Positions 9,720 through 18,363 of a stretch of 64,000 nt of DNA are shown in pieces (positions within the stretch are counted from its first letter, which is position 1; each line of letters starts with the position of its first letter). The notes beneath the pieces were generated by a model that saw only the letters and a list, made by a program, of their open reading frames with translations, searched no databases and was not told the origin of the DNA. This DNA is from Fusobacterium naviforme (GTDB lineage Bacteria; Bacillota; Clostridia; Lachnospirales; Lachnospiraceae). The stretch covers positions 1 to 64,000 of the forward strand of contig PYGH01000009.1 of assembly GCA_003014445.1 (NCBI GenBank), written 5' to 3'. A program made the translations under genes and the position numbers.

Positions 9720-10021
9720 AAATTGAATTGCTGTATTTCTTTCTCTCCCTTTCTTTCTGCATCTACAACACCTCCTTTCACAGAAACCTCTTTGAAAGCT
9801 CCCACATCTCTTCTATCTCTGCCACAGGCCGAACGGAACCAAAATCACGCCTTACCAAACAAATACCTCCCGCAGCCACCGTCGTAGCAACAGGAGGTAC
9901 TCACCCTCGTCGTGCGGTCGGAGTTTATCTGGCTCCTTCCACACGACTATCAACTTTTCCCTGTCCTCTCTGAAAACACCTGCATGATACTCTATATATC
10001 GGCGACAGCCCTCAGTCTGTA
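9720..10021. other. Gene-free stretch with inverted repeats, possible vestigial coding
   Basis: No convincing gene. Plus-strand inverted repeats include TACCTCC (9865-9871) with GGAGGTA (9893-9899) and a GTCGTG/CACGAC pair near 9909-9948, so an RNA structure is possible. On the minus strand a 13-codon frame beginning ATGCAGAAAGAAAGG near 9761 is preceded by a very good AAAGGAGG. It directly follows a short open frame ending in EIEEMWELSKRFL. This could be the wreck of a small operon or mobile element, but I do not recognise it. Confidence 0.3.
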
Positions 10022-10591
10022 TCAGGAGATACAGTCCGGATGCTGTACTGCCTCCTTCACCCGCTCTGCGGTCGCATCATCCGTCAAGAGACGCAGCAGC
10101 TCCAGGCCAAAATCTAAGGCAACGCCGAGTCCCCGTCCGGTCGTGATATTGCCGCTGGTCTCGACAGCTGCTCCGGTCCAGCGAGCGCCGTCCACCCCGT
10201 CAATACCCTCCTGCCAGCCGGGATAGGAGGTAAAGCGCGCATGTGCAAAAAATCCCATCTTTCCCACTATGCTTGGCGCCGCACAGATGGCCGCGAGCCG
10301 CTTCCCTGAGAGCTCCTGCTGCTGAAGCGCCCGCGCGACCTTTGGATGCTTCGCAAGATTCGGAACACCCGGAACACCGCCCGGCAGGAATATCATATCG
10401 CTGTCAGAAAAATCCGTCTCCTCAATCAGCCGGTCCGTCACAATGGCGATGTGATGCGCACCGGTCACCACTCTCTCTCCGCTCGTGGAAATCAGCTCTA
10501 CATCGACCCCGCCGCGGCGCAGGATATCCACAACAGTGAGGCACTCTACCTCCTCAAGTCCGGTCGCAAGCAATACACTTACCTTTGCCAT
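10022..10591 (-). CDS. DJ-1/PfpI family protein
   Basis: 189-aa protein of the DJ-1/ThiJ group. The N-terminus MAKVSVLLATGLEEVECLTV and the nucleophile-elbow region AAICAAPSIVGKMG, with its reactive cysteine, are typical of YajL/DJ-1-like proteins, which act in stress protection or deglycation. The start at 10591 was chosen because AAAGGAGGT lies a few bases upstream; the frame is open further but has no ribosome binding site there. It follows the pyrophosphatase gene after about 90 bp, and a small hairpin (AGTCCC/GGGACT near 10621-10639) lies in that gap. Substrate cannot be told. Confidence 0.88.
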   Translation of the reverse strand: MAKVSVLLATGLEEVECLTVVDILRRGGVDVELISTSGERVVTGAHHIAIVTDRLIEETDFSDSDMIFLPGGVPGVPNLAKHPKVARALQQQELSGKRLAAICAAPSIVGKMGFFAHARFTSYPGWQEGIDGVDGARWTGAAVETSGNITTGRGLGVALDFGLELLRLLTDDATAERVKEAVQHPDCIS

Positions 10592-10678
10592 ATAGTACCT
10601 CCTTTCAAGGGCTCCGCCTTCCCCAGTCCCACATAGGGACTGCGCAATATATCTTTCACGAGTTGCAAGCAAATATCA

Positions 10679-12343
10679 TTACGCTTCCGACTGCATGGCC
10701 ATACGGAGCGGCGGGATGAGCTGCTTCTTCCGGCTGACCACTCCCGGCAGATTGAAGTATCCCCCCGGCTCGGCATCCTTCCGAAAAGCACGGCGCAGAT
10801 ACTCCTCCGCCTCATCGCCGTACCAGAACAGCTCTGTGCTGGAGGAGGGTGTATCCGTAGCCATATAAAAGATCATCTCCACACCGGACTTCATGGCTGC
10901 CTCCGGGAGATACTCCCTCACCATGCGCTCCGCCTCCCTGCGGTTCTTCTCTGTCATAAAGGTGGACTGACTCACGCCAAAGCGCAGATCTCCAAAGGTA
11001 AACAATTTGAAGTCTCCATAGAAGATATCCTCCGCAGAGCGCCCCTTCAGATCCTCACCGGCCTCAAACATCTGGTTTGCATAGCTCTCTATATCCACCT
11101 CGGCAAGCTTTGCAAGTGCCTCTGCCGCATTCACATCCCGTGAGGTGCATGTGGGGGAGCGGAAGCACAGTGTATCAGAAAGTATCGCCGACAGCATGAG
11201 TCCGGCGATCTTTTTCGGAGGCGTAAGCCCCTTCTCCTGCATCATGGTCCAGATAATTGTATTTGTGCAGCCCACCGGCTCATTTCTGAAATAGGCCGGT
11301 GCACCGGTCTCCAGATTTCCAATTCTGTGATGATCTATGATCTCCAGAATTTCGGCCTGCTCCATACCGTCCTCAGTCTGCGTAAACTCATTGTGATCCA
11401 CCAGAATGACCCGCTTCGGATGCACATTCAGCATGTTTCTGCGGCTCACGACACCCGCATAGCGCCCCTCCTTGTCCAGTATGGGAAAGTAGCGGTGCCG
11501 CACACTCGCCATGATCTTCCGCGCGTCCTCCACATAGGTGTTGACCCCAAATTGCAGGATATTCTGAGAGTGCATGATGTGCCGCACCGGAATCGCAGTG
11601 CTGATGAGCCTTGCCGCCACATAGGTATCAAAGGGCGTGGTCAGGATGGTGCAATGCTTCTCCTTCGCGCGGTTTAAGATGCTTCGCCCTGCCGGGGCTC
11701 CGCAGCAGATAATCACGCAGGAGGCGCCGCACTCAATCGCACAGATCTGTGCCTCATAGCGGTTTGAGACGAGGACGATATCCCCCTCGCCCACATAATC
11801 CTCTATGATCTCGGGACTGCTTCCTATGAAAATATGTCCCTCGTAGATTGTCGCGCCGGCATCGCCTGTGATGAGCTCCGCCTCCAGAGTCTCGATGAGA
11901 TTCTTATAGCTGGTGTCTGCATCAGCCAGAATACCGTTATCCAGAAGGTTCATATTGGCATTGGCAACGTCCGTGATGGAAATAAGACCCTTGAGCTCAT
12001 TCTCCTCATTGACGATGCAAAGTGTCTCTATATCCTGCTCGCGCATCATACTCCATGCGGAGCGTATGCTCATCTCGCCGTCGATTCCGGGCTGAAGCCG
12101 GAAGTCGATGTCCTTCATCTGCGGGCTCACGCTGGTGCAGAGCCGCGGCGGAGCCGCCTTCCAGTAGTTCAGAACAAACTGGGACTCCCTGTTCACGCTT
12201 CCGCAGCGCCGGGCCTCATACTCTCCCTCCGGGTCTGTCTGGCGCTTGTACCAGCAATAGGAAAGCGCCGCGCAAATAGAGTCTGTGTCGGGATTCTTAT
12301 GCCCGAGTATATTGATTTTCTTTCTGGTGTAATGTGTTGACAT
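10679..12343 (-). CDS. ppaC: Manganese-dependent inorganic pyrophosphatase with CBS and DRTGG domains
   Basis: 554-aa family II pyrophosphatase. The N-terminal DHH core begins NILGHKNPDTDSICAALSY and continues at IIDHHRIGN. Between these is an insert of about 250 residues with two CBS domains flanking a DRTGG domain, as in the long clostridial enzymes that are controlled by adenine nucleotides or diadenosine polyphosphates. It hydrolyses PPi to two phosphates in the cytosol. The length matches the CBS-containing subgroup (about 545-555 aa) rather than the short one (about 310). No defects seen. Confidence 0.95.
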   Translation of the reverse strand: MSTHYTRKKINILGHKNPDTDSICAALSYCWYKRQTDPEGEYEARRCGSVNRESQFVLNYWKAAPPRLCTSVSPQMKDIDFRLQPGIDGEMSIRSAWSMMREQDIETLCIVNEENELKGLISITDVANANMNLLDNGILADADTSYKNLIETLEAELITGDAGATIYEGHIFIGSSPEIIEDYVGEGDIVLVSNRYEAQICAIECGASCVIICCGAPAGRSILNRAKEKHCTILTTPFDTYVAARLISTAIPVRHIMHSQNILQFGVNTYVEDARKIMASVRHRYFPILDKEGRYAGVVSRRNMLNVHPKRVILVDHNEFTQTEDGMEQAEILEIIDHHRIGNLETGAPAYFRNEPVGCTNTIIWTMMQEKGLTPPKKIAGLMLSAILSDTLCFRSPTCTSRDVNAAEALAKLAEVDIESYANQMFEAGEDLKGRSAEDIFYGDFKLFTFGDLRFGVSQSTFMTEKNRREAERMVREYLPEAAMKSGVEMIFYMATDTPSSSTELFWYGDEAEEYLRRAFRKDAEPGGYFNLPGVVSRKKQLIPPLRMAMQSEA

Positions 12344-12372
12344 TGCTGATCTCCATGGTGGTTGATAGTCTC

Positions 12373-12792
12373 TCAGGAGCGAATGCTCACCCTGCCGTCG
12401 ACGCAGTAAAAGGTAAAGGTTGCGAGAAAGAGCTCCTTCCCCGCGGCGTCCGTCACCGCCGCCTCTATAATAGCTGTTGCTCTGCCGCGCCGTATCACGC
12501 GGCTCTTTCCGTAGATGCGCTTTTCCTTCGTGGTGCTCAGATAATGAAGATCAGCGGTCTGTGTGACCCAGGCGTGACCGTCGCCGCGCGCCGTCATTCC
12601 GGCGATCACATCCGCCAGCGCATAAAAGGCGCCGCCGTGCACCATACCGTAGGCATTGGTGACATCGTCCTCTACGTCCAGATAACCCTCGGCGGCATGA
12701 TCCTCAAGATCTGTCACAACGACGTGATTATGCAGAGCAAAGCGGTTGTTGACGATCAGCTCCCGGTTTGCTTCCAGTTTTTCCTTGCTCAT
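12373..12792 (-). CDS. PaaI-type hotdog-fold thioesterase
   Basis: 139-aa protein of the acyl-CoA thioesterase 4HBT/PaaI family. The motif NAYGMVHGGAFYALADVIAGM is the HGG...D signature of the hotdog active site. The start at 12792 follows GGGGAGG at proper spacing; a longer frame to 12840 has no ribosome binding site. It lies 30 bp upstream of the pyrophosphatase gene and could be co-transcribed with it. The acyl substrate is unknown. Confidence 0.88.
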   Translation of the reverse strand: MSKEKLEANRELIVNNRFALHNHVVVTDLEDHAAEGYLDVEDDVTNAYGMVHGGAFYALADVIAGMTARGDGHAWVTQTADLHYLSTTKEKRIYGKSRVIRRGRATAIIEAAVTDAAGKELFLATFTFYCVDGRVSIRS

Positions 12793-12894
12793 AGCTGCCT
12801 CCCCTTCATCTGTAGCCCGGCTGCAACGGCCTTCCCTCAAAATTGTGCGTTCTCCCAGAGCTGTATTATAACATGAGCTGACAGGACTGTCTCT

Positions 12895-13377
12895 TTACTT
12901 CTCATGCACCCGCTTTCCGCTCATATGATCAATGCTCAGCTCCAGCATCTGCACACGTTCTGCTGACTTAAGGATCTCCTCCTCTACAGCTTCCGGCGCG
13001 GGATAGTATTTCAGCCCCAGCTCTCTGACTCTTTCTACTGTTTCCCCGGGATCTTCTATCAAACGGATCCTGCCAAAAATGATCACGCTCTTTACATAGG
13101 GCGCCCAGTCTCCCTCCACGTATTCGCCCTCATCATATATGCAAAAAGATACTTTATTATTTCTTCTCAGGGCATCTATCTTATGCCCGGCCTTCGCGCC
13201 ATGAAAATATATTTTCCTGTTCCCTTCATCATAGAGGAAGTTAATCGGAAGGGCATAGGGATACCCATCATCCCCGCTCACGGCAAGAACGCCCCGCCGT
13301 CCGCTTATAAGAAGCTCGATACATTCCTCCTCTGACAGCTTCTGCTTCAATCGTCTCATCTCACGAAATTCCGCCAT
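12895..13377 (-). CDS. Pyridoxamine 5'-phosphate oxidase-like flavin-binding protein (NimA type)
   Basis: 160-aa split-barrel protein. The N-terminal MRRLKQKLSEEECIELL, the segment GVLAVSGDDGYPYALPINFLYD, and IYFHGAKAGHKIDAL are typical of the NimA/5-nitroimidazole reductase-like group common in Clostridia. Most members bind FMN or heme and have unknown substrates. The start could also be the ATG six codons downstream. It is separated by about 100 bp from the next gene. Confidence 0.88.
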   Translation of the reverse strand: MAEFREMRRLKQKLSEEECIELLISGRRGVLAVSGDDGYPYALPINFLYDEGNRKIYFHGAKAGHKIDALRRNNKVSFCIYDEGEYVEGDWAPYVKSVIIFGRIRLIEDPGETVERVRELGLKYYPAPEAVEEEILKSAERVQMLELSIDHMSGKRVHEK

Positions 13378-13452
13378 AATCTGCTCCTCAGGTTTTATCT
13401 GACCAAGGTATACTCTCTTTTAGTGCTTCTTCTCTATAGACTATTATAAACA

Positions 13453-13477
13453 GAGGACTGTCTGAACGACAGCCCTC
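13453..13477 (-). terminator. Hairpin after the wall-binding pseudogene
   Basis: As minus-strand RNA this forms a 10-bp stem, GAGGGCUGUC with GACAGUCCUC (one G-U pair), and loop GUUCA, followed by UGUUUAUAAU. The U-tract is weak, so termination efficiency is uncertain. It lies about 90 bp past the end of the broken gene. Confidence 0.55.
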
Positions 13478-13564
13478 CACATAAAAAATTTGTTATTGTA
13501 TCAAAGATCCTGCATCCTCAGGGGTTTTCAGGCCCTCATGTTAGCAGTTATCGTGCACTCACTA

Positions 13565-14152
13565 TCAGAACTCAACAGTAAAAGTAAAACCTTCAGAATT
13601 CCATCCGAAGCTGCCGCTCCAGGATTCCGGGTAAATGATTCCCATTCGTGCATTTGCAACCTCGAGGCAATCTGCCCGTGTTTTCCCCTCAACCAACGGG
13701 GAAAAATATTCTCCCGTATTGCCTTTTACAACCTTATCATACCCATACTCACGGGTCTTTGCTTCCCAGAACACATTCGCTTCATCTTCATTGGTCGCCA
13801 CTGTGCCATTATAATAGTATGTCTGGAAATGCCCATCCGGCTGAATTTCACCTGTCTCATACTTTCCGCTCACATCCATCGCACCGCTGTCCTGAAAGTG
13901 ATAAAAATATCCGTCAATATTCTTCCAGCCAATATCCAGATATCCATTGCCATCAAAGTGATACCACTGCTCATCGATTTTCTTACAATCGCTCTTTGGA
14001 TAGGAAGCGTCGTCATTCTGGTACCACCACTTCCAATTCTCCGAACCGTCAAAAATCCACTGCCCGGCAAAAGTAGGGACAGTGCCTGCAAGGCTGAGCG
14101 TCACAGTAAGCCCCAATGCCAAAACTCTACCGACTCATTTATTCTTCTTCAT
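13565..14152 (-). pseudogene. Secreted wall-binding-repeat protein, broken by a stop codon in the signal peptide
   Basis: The ATG at 14152 follows a GGGAGAGG and encodes MKKNK, then an in-frame TGA at 14137-14135, then continues in the same frame as VGRVLALGLTVTLSLAGTV, which with MKKNK would make a normal signal peptide ending before GQWIF. Downstream lie two choline-binding-type repeats (SENWKWWYQND, DEQWYHFDGNGYLDIGWKN) and an unrecognised C-terminal domain of about 90 residues. Downstream TTG codons lack ribosome binding sites, and other genes here use TGA as stop, so the gene is likely inactivated by one point mutation. A sequencing error is the alternative. Confidence 0.7.
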
Positions 14153-14292
14153 TTTTCCTCTCCCTCTTGAACCGCATAGAATCATTTATGCGTGTATACA
14201 TAGGACTATCACCACCCAATTATTTTGTCAGGCCGGTCATCTTATACTGTCGACAGAGATTCTTTCTATATGAACTCTGCGTCCTCTGGCGC

Positions 14293-14298
14293 TATAAT
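14293..14298 (+). promoter_or_regulatory. Consensus -10 upstream of the AbrB-type gene
   Basis: A perfect TATAAT lies 49 bp before the start codon at 14347. The hexamer 17 bp upstream, ATGAAC (14270-14275), is a poor -35. No other promoter is visible in the gap between the pseudogene and this gene. Confidence 0.45.
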
Positions 14299-14346
14299 GA
14301 TAGCATGGATTTCCCTACTATCACATTTTCTCAGGGAGGGGCATCT

Positions 14347-14622
14347 ATGGATCTAAATATTTTTACAGATAATGCCAAGGTTATGGCCAAGGGAAAAATT
14401 ACGATCCCTAAGGATATTCGTTCCGTTCTCGGCGTTTCTAACGGAGATCGAGTAACATTTATTGTAGAGGGTAATTCTGTTCGCATGGTAAATTCTGCTG
14501 TGTATGCTATGCAGATACTTCAAAAAGAAATGGCTGGAGAAGCATCCAAAGCAGGCTTCCACTCCGATGAGGATGTCTTGGCACAGGCAAAAAGTGGACA
14601 CAAAACAGAGATGAGAATTTAG
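14347..14622 (+). CDS. AbrB/SpoVT-type DNA-binding protein, possible orphan antitoxin
   Basis: 91-aa protein with an N-terminal swapped-hairpin AbrB domain (about residues 8-50: NAKVMAKGKITIPKDIRSVLGV, GDRVTFIVEG). The C-terminal half is a short helical tail with KEMAGEASKAGFHSDEDV, which resembles the toxin-binding tail of type II antitoxins. No PIN, RelE or MazF toxin gene follows; a terminator comes 20 bp after the stop, so it is either a solitary regulator or an antitoxin that has lost its toxin. The ATG was chosen for its GGGAGGGG binding site. Confidence 0.85.
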   Translation: MDLNIFTDNAKVMAKGKITIPKDIRSVLGVSNGDRVTFIVEGNSVRMVNSAVYAMQILQKEMAGEASKAGFHSDEDVLAQAKSGHKTEMRI

Positions 14623-14642
14623 CATATATTTCATAACAGCAA

Positions 14643-14678
14643 AAAAAGCCCGCAAACTATTGATTTTGCTGGCTTTTT
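14643..14678 (+). terminator. Intrinsic terminator after the AbrB-type gene
   Basis: AAAAAGCC (14643-14650) pairs with GGCTTTTT (14671-14678), with an inner GCAAA/TTTGC pairing. Because both ends carry A or T runs it can work in both directions, also ending transcripts of the tRNA-Pro gene from the other side. Confidence 0.8.
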
Positions 14679-14694
14679 CAGTATTACAACCACA

Positions 14695-14768
14695 TCGGGG
14701 TGACAGGATTCGAACCTGCGACATCCTGCTCCCAAAGCAGGCGCCCTACCGGGCTGGGCTACACCCCG
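14695..14768 (-). tRNA. tRNA-Pro (anticodon TGG)
   Basis: 74-nt cloverleaf on the minus strand. Acceptor CGGGGTG pairs with CACCCCG; the anticodon stem CCTGC/GCAGG encloses loop TTTGGGA, giving anticodon TGG; the T-arm contains GGTTCGAATCC. CCA is not encoded. It lies 20 bp downstream of the phosphodiesterase gene on the same strand and may be co-transcribed with it. Confidence 0.95.
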
Positions 14769-14788
14769 AAATGCCTTATCATTTTACT

Positions 14789-15280
14789 CTATTCTTCGAG
14801 AAAATTCAATTGCAATCGTATATTTCCTCTCAGATCGCTCTCCAGCAGGATGTAGCTCGGCTTATGCCCCTCCTGGCGGGGATAGGAAAGACTGCCCGGA
14901 TTCAGAAGTGTCACGCCGCCCTTCTCCTCGATCACCGGACGATGTGTGTGTCCGAACATGGCAAGATCAAAACCGCGCGCCCGCGCCTCCTGGCGCAAAA
15001 GTTCCAGATCAAGGGAGACATTGTAGTAGTGTCCATGCGTCAGGAGACAGTTGTACTTTCCGATGCGAACCGTCTCCTCGGTCTCCAGATCAGAAAAGAA
15101 ATCGTTATTTCCCTTCAAGACAATCAGACGGGTGCTGTCCGGCAGCCAGCTCTTGAATATCTGCTCGCTTCCCTCTGCATCCCCCAGGTGAATGAGCAGA
15201 TCGATCGGCCCCTCTTTCTCCAGTACCTTTTTCAGATTTTCATCTCTTCTGTGTGTATCGCTCACAATCAGGACTCTCAT
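14789..15280 (-). CDS. YfcE/MJ0936-type metallophosphoesterase
   Basis: 163-aa calcineurin-like phosphodiesterase. Metal-binding motifs are visible: D7-H9 region in IVSDTHRR, HLGDAEG, KGNNDFF, LTHGHYY and MFGHTHRP. Members of this family hydrolyse phosphodiesters; the physiological substrate is unclear. Its ATG overlaps the rdgB stop codon by 4 bp (ATGA), a pairing seen widely in Clostridia. Confidence 0.93.
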   Translation of the reverse strand: MRVLIVSDTHRRDENLKKVLEKEGPIDLLIHLGDAEGSEQIFKSWLPDSTRLIVLKGNNDFFSDLETEETVRIGKYNCLLTHGHYYNVSLDLELLRQEARARGFDLAMFGHTHRPVIEEKGGVTLLNPGSLSYPRQEGHKPSYILLESDLRGNIRLQLNFLEE

Positions 15281-15882
15281 AATGCGATGCCCCTCAGCTT
15301 CTCTCTCATGCTGCGCAGCGCCTTTCCACGGTGGCTGATCGCATTCTTCTCATTATCCGGGAGCTCGGCAGAGCACTTGCCGTACTCCGGCAGCCATAGT
15401 ATGGGATCATAGCCAAAACCATGCGCTCCCGCAGGCTTAAGTGCAATCTCTCCCTCCATGGTCCCCTCTGTCACAAAGCTCCTCCCATCCGGAAGGATGC
15501 AGGCAATCGCAGCCTGAAAGCGGGCGCTTCGCTCCCGGGATACAGCTCCCTCAAGTCGTCTGATGATCTCTGCGTTCTTCACACTGTAGGGTGTCTCCCG
15601 CCCCAGCCAGCGCGCAGAGTAGATTCCCGGCTCCCCGCCCAGATAATCCACTACGAGTCCGGAATCGTCCGCCATCACGATTGCATCCGGGCAGAGCGCA
15701 TGGACCGCCCGCGCCTTTATCATGGCATTCTCCGCAAAGCTCTGTCCATTCTCCTCCGGCTCTGCATCCACTCCGGCTTCCTTCATAGAGAATATCTCTG
15801 CATCCAGCTCTGAAAAGATCTCCCGAATCTCCCGAAGCTTATTCTCATTTCCTGTCGCAAATACAATTTTTGTCTTCGCCAT
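15277..15882 (-). CDS. rdgB: RdgB/HAM1 non-canonical purine NTP pyrophosphatase
   Basis: 201-aa house-cleaning enzyme that hydrolyses dITP, ITP and XTP to monophosphates, keeping hypoxanthine and xanthine out of DNA. Signature stretches: FATGNENKLREI at the N-terminus, ADDSGLVVDYLGGEPGIYSAR, and C-terminal SHRGKALRSM. The ATG at 15882 matches the usual start; the longer open frame upstream adds an arginine-rich stretch without homology. It starts 28 bp after the methyltransferase stop and overlaps the phosphodiesterase gene. Confidence 0.95.
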   Translation of the reverse strand: MAKTKIVFATGNENKLREIREIFSELDAEIFSMKEAGVDAEPEENGQSFAENAMIKARAVHALCPDAIVMADDSGLVVDYLGGEPGIYSARWLGRETPYSVKNAEIIRRLEGAVSRERSARFQAAIACILPDGRSFVTEGTMEGEIALKPAGAHGFGYDPILWLPEYGKCSAELPDNEKNAISHRGKALRSMREKLRGIAL

Positions 15883-15910
15883 AGCTGTTCCTGTTGTGAC
15901 AGCAGCACTG

Positions 15911-17116
15911 TCACTTCCTCTTTTCGATCTGCCGCTCTTTGTCAGCATTTCCCGCATCACATTCCAAAACATGCTTACGCCTCGGGGGCTTCTTGCCAAG
16001 AAACTGATAAAAATAAGTCTTCATCATCCCGTTATAGATCTTCCGGTTCTTATCTGCCCTGCGGCCGATGCACTGCTCCGCCCCCGGAAAGGAGGTAATC
16101 ATGTACAGCGACCAGTCCTCCAGCGCAAGGTAGCGCTCTCCGAGCGTCCGGTACAGAAGCTCCAGCCCCTCGTCGTTCTTCAGGCGCTCACCATAGGGCG
16201 GGTTTGTAACCAAAAAGCCATATTTTTTTGCGTGCGACAGCTCTGCGACCGACCTCTGCTGGAAGTGAATGAGCTGCCCGACTCCCGCCTGCTCTGCATT
16301 GATCTTCGCACTGCGAATCACAGACGGATCGATATCGTAGCCCTGAATATCCGTCTCCACTTCTAACTTCAACAGCTCATTGGCCTCATCCAGCGCATCG
16401 TACCAGCACTTCTTTGGAATCAGCTGTTCCCAGCTCTGAGACAGAAACTCACGATTCATGCCTGGAGCCATATTTGCCGCCATCATGGCTGCCTCAATGG
16501 GAAAGGTTCCGCTCCCGCAAAACGGATCTACCAGAATGCGGTCGCTGTGCCATGGGGTCAGCTTAAGCAGTGCAGCCGCCAGCGTCTCGGTGATCGGAGC
16601 CTTCGCAGTCTCCGTCCTGTAACCGCGCTTATGAAGCGAGGCGCCGCTCGTATCCAGCGCGACTGTCACGATATCATTATGGAGAAAGGCGCGCACCGGA
16701 TAGCTCTCCCCACTCTCCGCAAACTGCGTGAGCCCGTAACGCCGCCCCATACTGCGAACCATTGCCTTTTTCATGATAGACTGAATATCAGAGGGCGAGA
16801 AAAGCTTGCTGTTGATCGAGGTCGCCTTGGTGACCCAAAACTTCCCATCCCTCGGGATCAGCTCGCTCCACGGCAGCGCCGCAGTCCCCTCAAACAGCTC
16901 GTCGTAGGTCGTCGCGCGAAAGCTCCCGACCTCCAGCAGCACACGCTCCGCCGTGCGCAGCCAGATATTGGCACGTGCAATCGCCTCTGCATCCCCGATG
17001 AAGCTTACCTTTCCATTGTCCGTGGCGCTCACATCATAGCCGAGCTCCGTGATCTCTCTCTTCAGAACGGCCTCCAGACCAAAGTGACAGGGCGCCGTCA
17101 GCTTGTATGTTTTCAT
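15911..17116 (-). CDS. THUMP-domain RNA guanine-N2 methyltransferase (RlmL/YpsC-like)
   Basis: 401-aa class I S-adenosylmethionine-dependent methyltransferase. It has an N-terminal ferredoxin-like/THUMP part (about 1-165), then the Rossmann core with DPFCGSGTFPIEAAMMA and catalytic NPPYGERL. By homology it makes m2G in 23S rRNA. Only the single methyltransferase module is present, as in Bacillus YpsC, not the double enzyme of E. coli. Start chosen at 17116 with GAGGAG upstream. The C-terminus is very basic (KPPRRKH, KERQIEKRK). Confidence 0.9.
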   Translation of the reverse strand: MKTYKLTAPCHFGLEAVLKREITELGYDVSATDNGKVSFIGDAEAIARANIWLRTAERVLLEVGSFRATTYDELFEGTAALPWSELIPRDGKFWVTKATSINSKLFSPSDIQSIMKKAMVRSMGRRYGLTQFAESGESYPVRAFLHNDIVTVALDTSGASLHKRGYRTETAKAPITETLAAALLKLTPWHSDRILVDPFCGSGTFPIEAAMMAANMAPGMNREFLSQSWEQLIPKKCWYDALDEANELLKLEVETDIQGYDIDPSVIRSAKINAEQAGVGQLIHFQQRSVAELSHAKKYGFLVTNPPYGERLKNDEGLELLYRTLGERYLALEDWSLYMITSFPGAEQCIGRRADKNRKIYNGMMKTYFYQFLGKKPPRRKHVLECDAGNADKERQIEKRK

Positions 17117-17163
17117 TTTCTCCTCATTCCGCCAAGTATACACAGTAGCATTTATCATAAACG

Positions 17164-17205
17164 AAAAGAGCGGTCACTGCAAGAAGAAGACCCGCAGTAC
17201 CGCTC
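17164..17205 (-). terminator. Terminator after the NlpC/P60 gene
   Basis: On the minus strand GAGCGGT (17205-17199) and ACTGC pair with GCAGT and ACCGCTC, one base bulged, with TTTTCG after the stem. It separates the hydrolase gene from the methyltransferase gene. Confidence 0.75.
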
Positions 17206-17306
17206 CTTATCTCTGTGTTCAGTCCGTTCCTGTCTCAGAACAGGGGCTATGCTCCCATCCGCAGCATAGTGCGAAGGAGAGCCCTTCACTCTATCAGTTC
17301 TGTACC

Positions 17307-18215
17307 TCAGTCGCCCAGTACATTTCGGATATCCAGCGCGGGCGCATAGTCCCAGGGTGTGATGCGAATCCCCTTGCCGCTTCCGACTGCATGAATGGCC
17401 TGTCCATCTCCCATGTAGATCGAGATATGATTCACAACGCCATCCTTTGGACTTCCGTCGTAGGCAATAATATCGCCGGGACGCATCTCATCCTCACTCA
17501 CGCTGACACCGCTCTTCGCCTGTGCTGCCGACTGGTGGTAGAGAGAGATCCCTGCCGCCTGCTTCATCACATAGAGCACCAGTCCGGAGCAGTCAAAGCC
17601 GGACTCCGGTGTAATTCCGCCGTAAGTATAAACACCGCCCTCAAACTGCCTTGCATAATCAACAATCTCTTTTCTCAGCTCACTGACCTGACTCCAGTCC
17701 GTTGTAAGCGCCTTTCCTGAATTGACCGGACGATTGTGAACCACCGGCTCCCGGACGCCGCTGTTTCCTGCCTGTACCGATGCAACTCCGGGACCGGTCA
17801 CCTGATCGCGGGCGGCCTGCTCCTCATCTGTGAGCACAGCGGAATTGTCAGCAAGCTTCAGCAGCTCTTTTTCTGTCGTCTGAAGCTCTGTCCGCAGCTT
17901 CTCCGTCGAAGCTGCCTTCACCTCAGCCTGTACCATCTTTACTTCCGCTGCCTTCTGCTCCGCCGGGGCTTCCGGTATCTCAGCTTTTGAAGGCTCCGCA
18001 GGTGCGGCTGCTGTCTCTACCGCCAGCACAGGTACCACTCCCACTGCTTCCGCGCTTTTTTGCGCAGCTATCTCCTGTACAGGGCTCTCTGAACTCTCCG
18101 ACACCGGAGCTCCGCCGACCTGCTCCCTGGCTGCCAGCACAGGCATCGCCGCAGAAAACGCAATGCAGGCTGAAAGAAAAGCTGCGGCGCAGGGTTTAAA
18201 ATATCTTTTCTTCAT
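17307..18215 (-). CDS. Secreted NlpC/P60 peptidoglycan endopeptidase
   Basis: 302 aa. Signal peptide MKKRYFKPCAAAFLSACIAF with cleavage near AMPVLAAR, an Ala/Glu/Val-rich low-complexity linker (about 35-165), and a C-terminal NlpC/P60 domain of about 110 residues. Catalytic Cys in SGFDCSGL and His residues in VVNHISIYMGDG and QAIHAVG are present. It cuts stem peptides of peptidoglycan outside the cell. There is no SH3 or LysM anchor, so wall attachment may rely on the linker. The upstream region has ATGTTAC twice, 30 bp apart. Confidence 0.93.
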   Translation of the reverse strand: MKKRYFKPCAAAFLSACIAFSAAMPVLAAREQVGGAPVSESSESPVQEIAAQKSAEAVGVVPVLAVETAAAPAEPSKAEIPEAPAEQKAAEVKMVQAEVKAASTEKLRTELQTTEKELLKLADNSAVLTDEEQAARDQVTGPGVASVQAGNSGVREPVVHNRPVNSGKALTTDWSQVSELRKEIVDYARQFEGGVYTYGGITPESGFDCSGLVLYVMKQAAGISLYHQSAAQAKSGVSVSEDEMRPGDIIAYDGSPKDGVVNHISIYMGDGQAIHAVGSGKGIRITPWDYAPALDIRNVLGD

Positions 18216-18363
18216 CGCGTCCTCCGGAATGATGTCAGAAATCTTTTAGTAACATTTTAATATTTATGGAATGATTCGGTAACATTTAGTATAAAAGTCC
18301 CGGACAGGGAAGTCAATGAAGAAATTCTTACAGCATTATTACATCAGAAATTATATAAAACAA

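Noticed and set aside
9728-9973. Plus-strand frame of 81 codons next to the cas promoter
   Set aside because: No ribosome binding site; low-complexity start and no recognisable domain. Treated as a structured intergenic region instead.
14135-14137. TGA in the wall-binding protein read as selenocysteine or recoded codon
   Set aside because: It lies in a signal peptide, no SECIS-like hairpin follows directly, and TGA is the normal stop of many genes in this window.
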